Shown: piece by piece, positions 15,232 to 15,262 of the stretch | Position numbering within the stretch: position 1 is the stretch's first letter | Layout: every line of letters begins with the position of its first letter | DNA from: an uncultured Lachnospiraceae bacterium | GTDB taxonomy: Bacteria; Bacillota_A; Clostridia; Lachnospirales; Lachnospiraceae | Direction: 5' to 3' | Assembly: GCA_902773195.1 (NCBI GenBank) | Contig: CACYDL010000174.1 | Coordinates: 1-15,262 of the forward strand | DNA length: 15,262 bases | The notes under the pieces: generated by a model | What the model saw: the letters and a program-made list of their open reading frames with translations, nothing else | The model's database searches: none | What the model was told of the DNA's origin: nothing | Translations under genes and position numbers: made by a program

Positions 15232-15262
15232 ATGTTAAAAGCGGGAGTAATGTTAGCAAATC
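15232..15262 (+). CDS. prkC: Start of a gene, probably PrkC/Stk1-type Ser/Thr kinase (partial)
   Basis: An ATG two bases after the phosphatase stop, preceded by GAGGTG at 5 bases spacing, opens a frame that continues to the window edge and reads MLKAGVMLAN. Only ten residues are visible, too few for identification by sequence alone. PrkC-type kinases commonly begin with a short segment of this kind before the glycine-rich loop, and a PP2C phosphatase is usually followed directly by this kinase in Firmicutes. The assignment is therefore inference from position. Confidence 0.5.
   Translation, partial: MLKAGVMLAN

Overview
The window is a GC-rich bacterial chromosome segment carrying core metabolic, cell-wall and translation genes. 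The best guess for the organism is a Gram-positive member of the Clostridia, probably a high-GC Lachnospiraceae-like lineage. The reasons are purine-rich Shine-Dalgarno sequences before nearly every gene, near-consensus sigma-A promoters, a PP2C phosphatase followed by what looks like the start of its partner kinase, the block priA-def-fmt-rsmB-rlmN, and the particular flavour of the MurE and carbamate kinase proteins. I see no mobile element, CRISPR array, phage gene or rRNA.

Layout. (1) Positions 1-82, minus strand: a class II tRNA-Leu (anticodon CAG) cut at its 3' end by the window edge, with its own promoter. (2) Positions 83-402: a divergent intergenic region holding the tRNA promoter and a near-perfect promoter for carA. 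(3) Positions 403-6493, plus strand: carA, carB, uppP and a carbamate-kinase-like gene, tightly packed and closed by a strong hairpin terminator at 6553-6588. (4) Positions 6494-6890: the longest gap, with the terminator, two inverted repeats, a possible 27-codon lysine-rich reading frame, a near-consensus promoter and a GC-rich leader hairpin. (5) Positions 6891-15262, plus strand: murE, priA, def, fmt, rsmB, rlmN, a PP2C phosphatase (stp/prpC) and the first codons of a further gene, probably prkC. Four junctions overlap, three of them by ATGA, which indicates translational coupling. An AT-rich patch inside the end of rlmN carries a good promoter that could drive the phosphatase and kinase independently.

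How the genes work together. CarA and CarB make carbamoyl phosphate for arginine and pyrimidines. The kinase downstream belongs to the family that interconverts carbamoyl phosphate and ATP, although its phosphate-binding loops are altered. UppP recycles the lipid carrier for cell-wall precursors, and MurE adds the third residue of the peptidoglycan stem peptide. PriA restarts stalled replication forks. Def and Fmt handle the formyl group of initiator methionine, and RsmB and RlmN methylate rRNA. The phosphatase and probable kinase form the Ser/Thr signalling pair that in Firmicutes responds to cell-wall state.

Nothing here is an obviously new system. The most promising leads are the divergent carbamate kinase, the MurE variant, the lysine-rich small frame with its palindrome next to the murE promoter, and the promoter embedded in rlmN.
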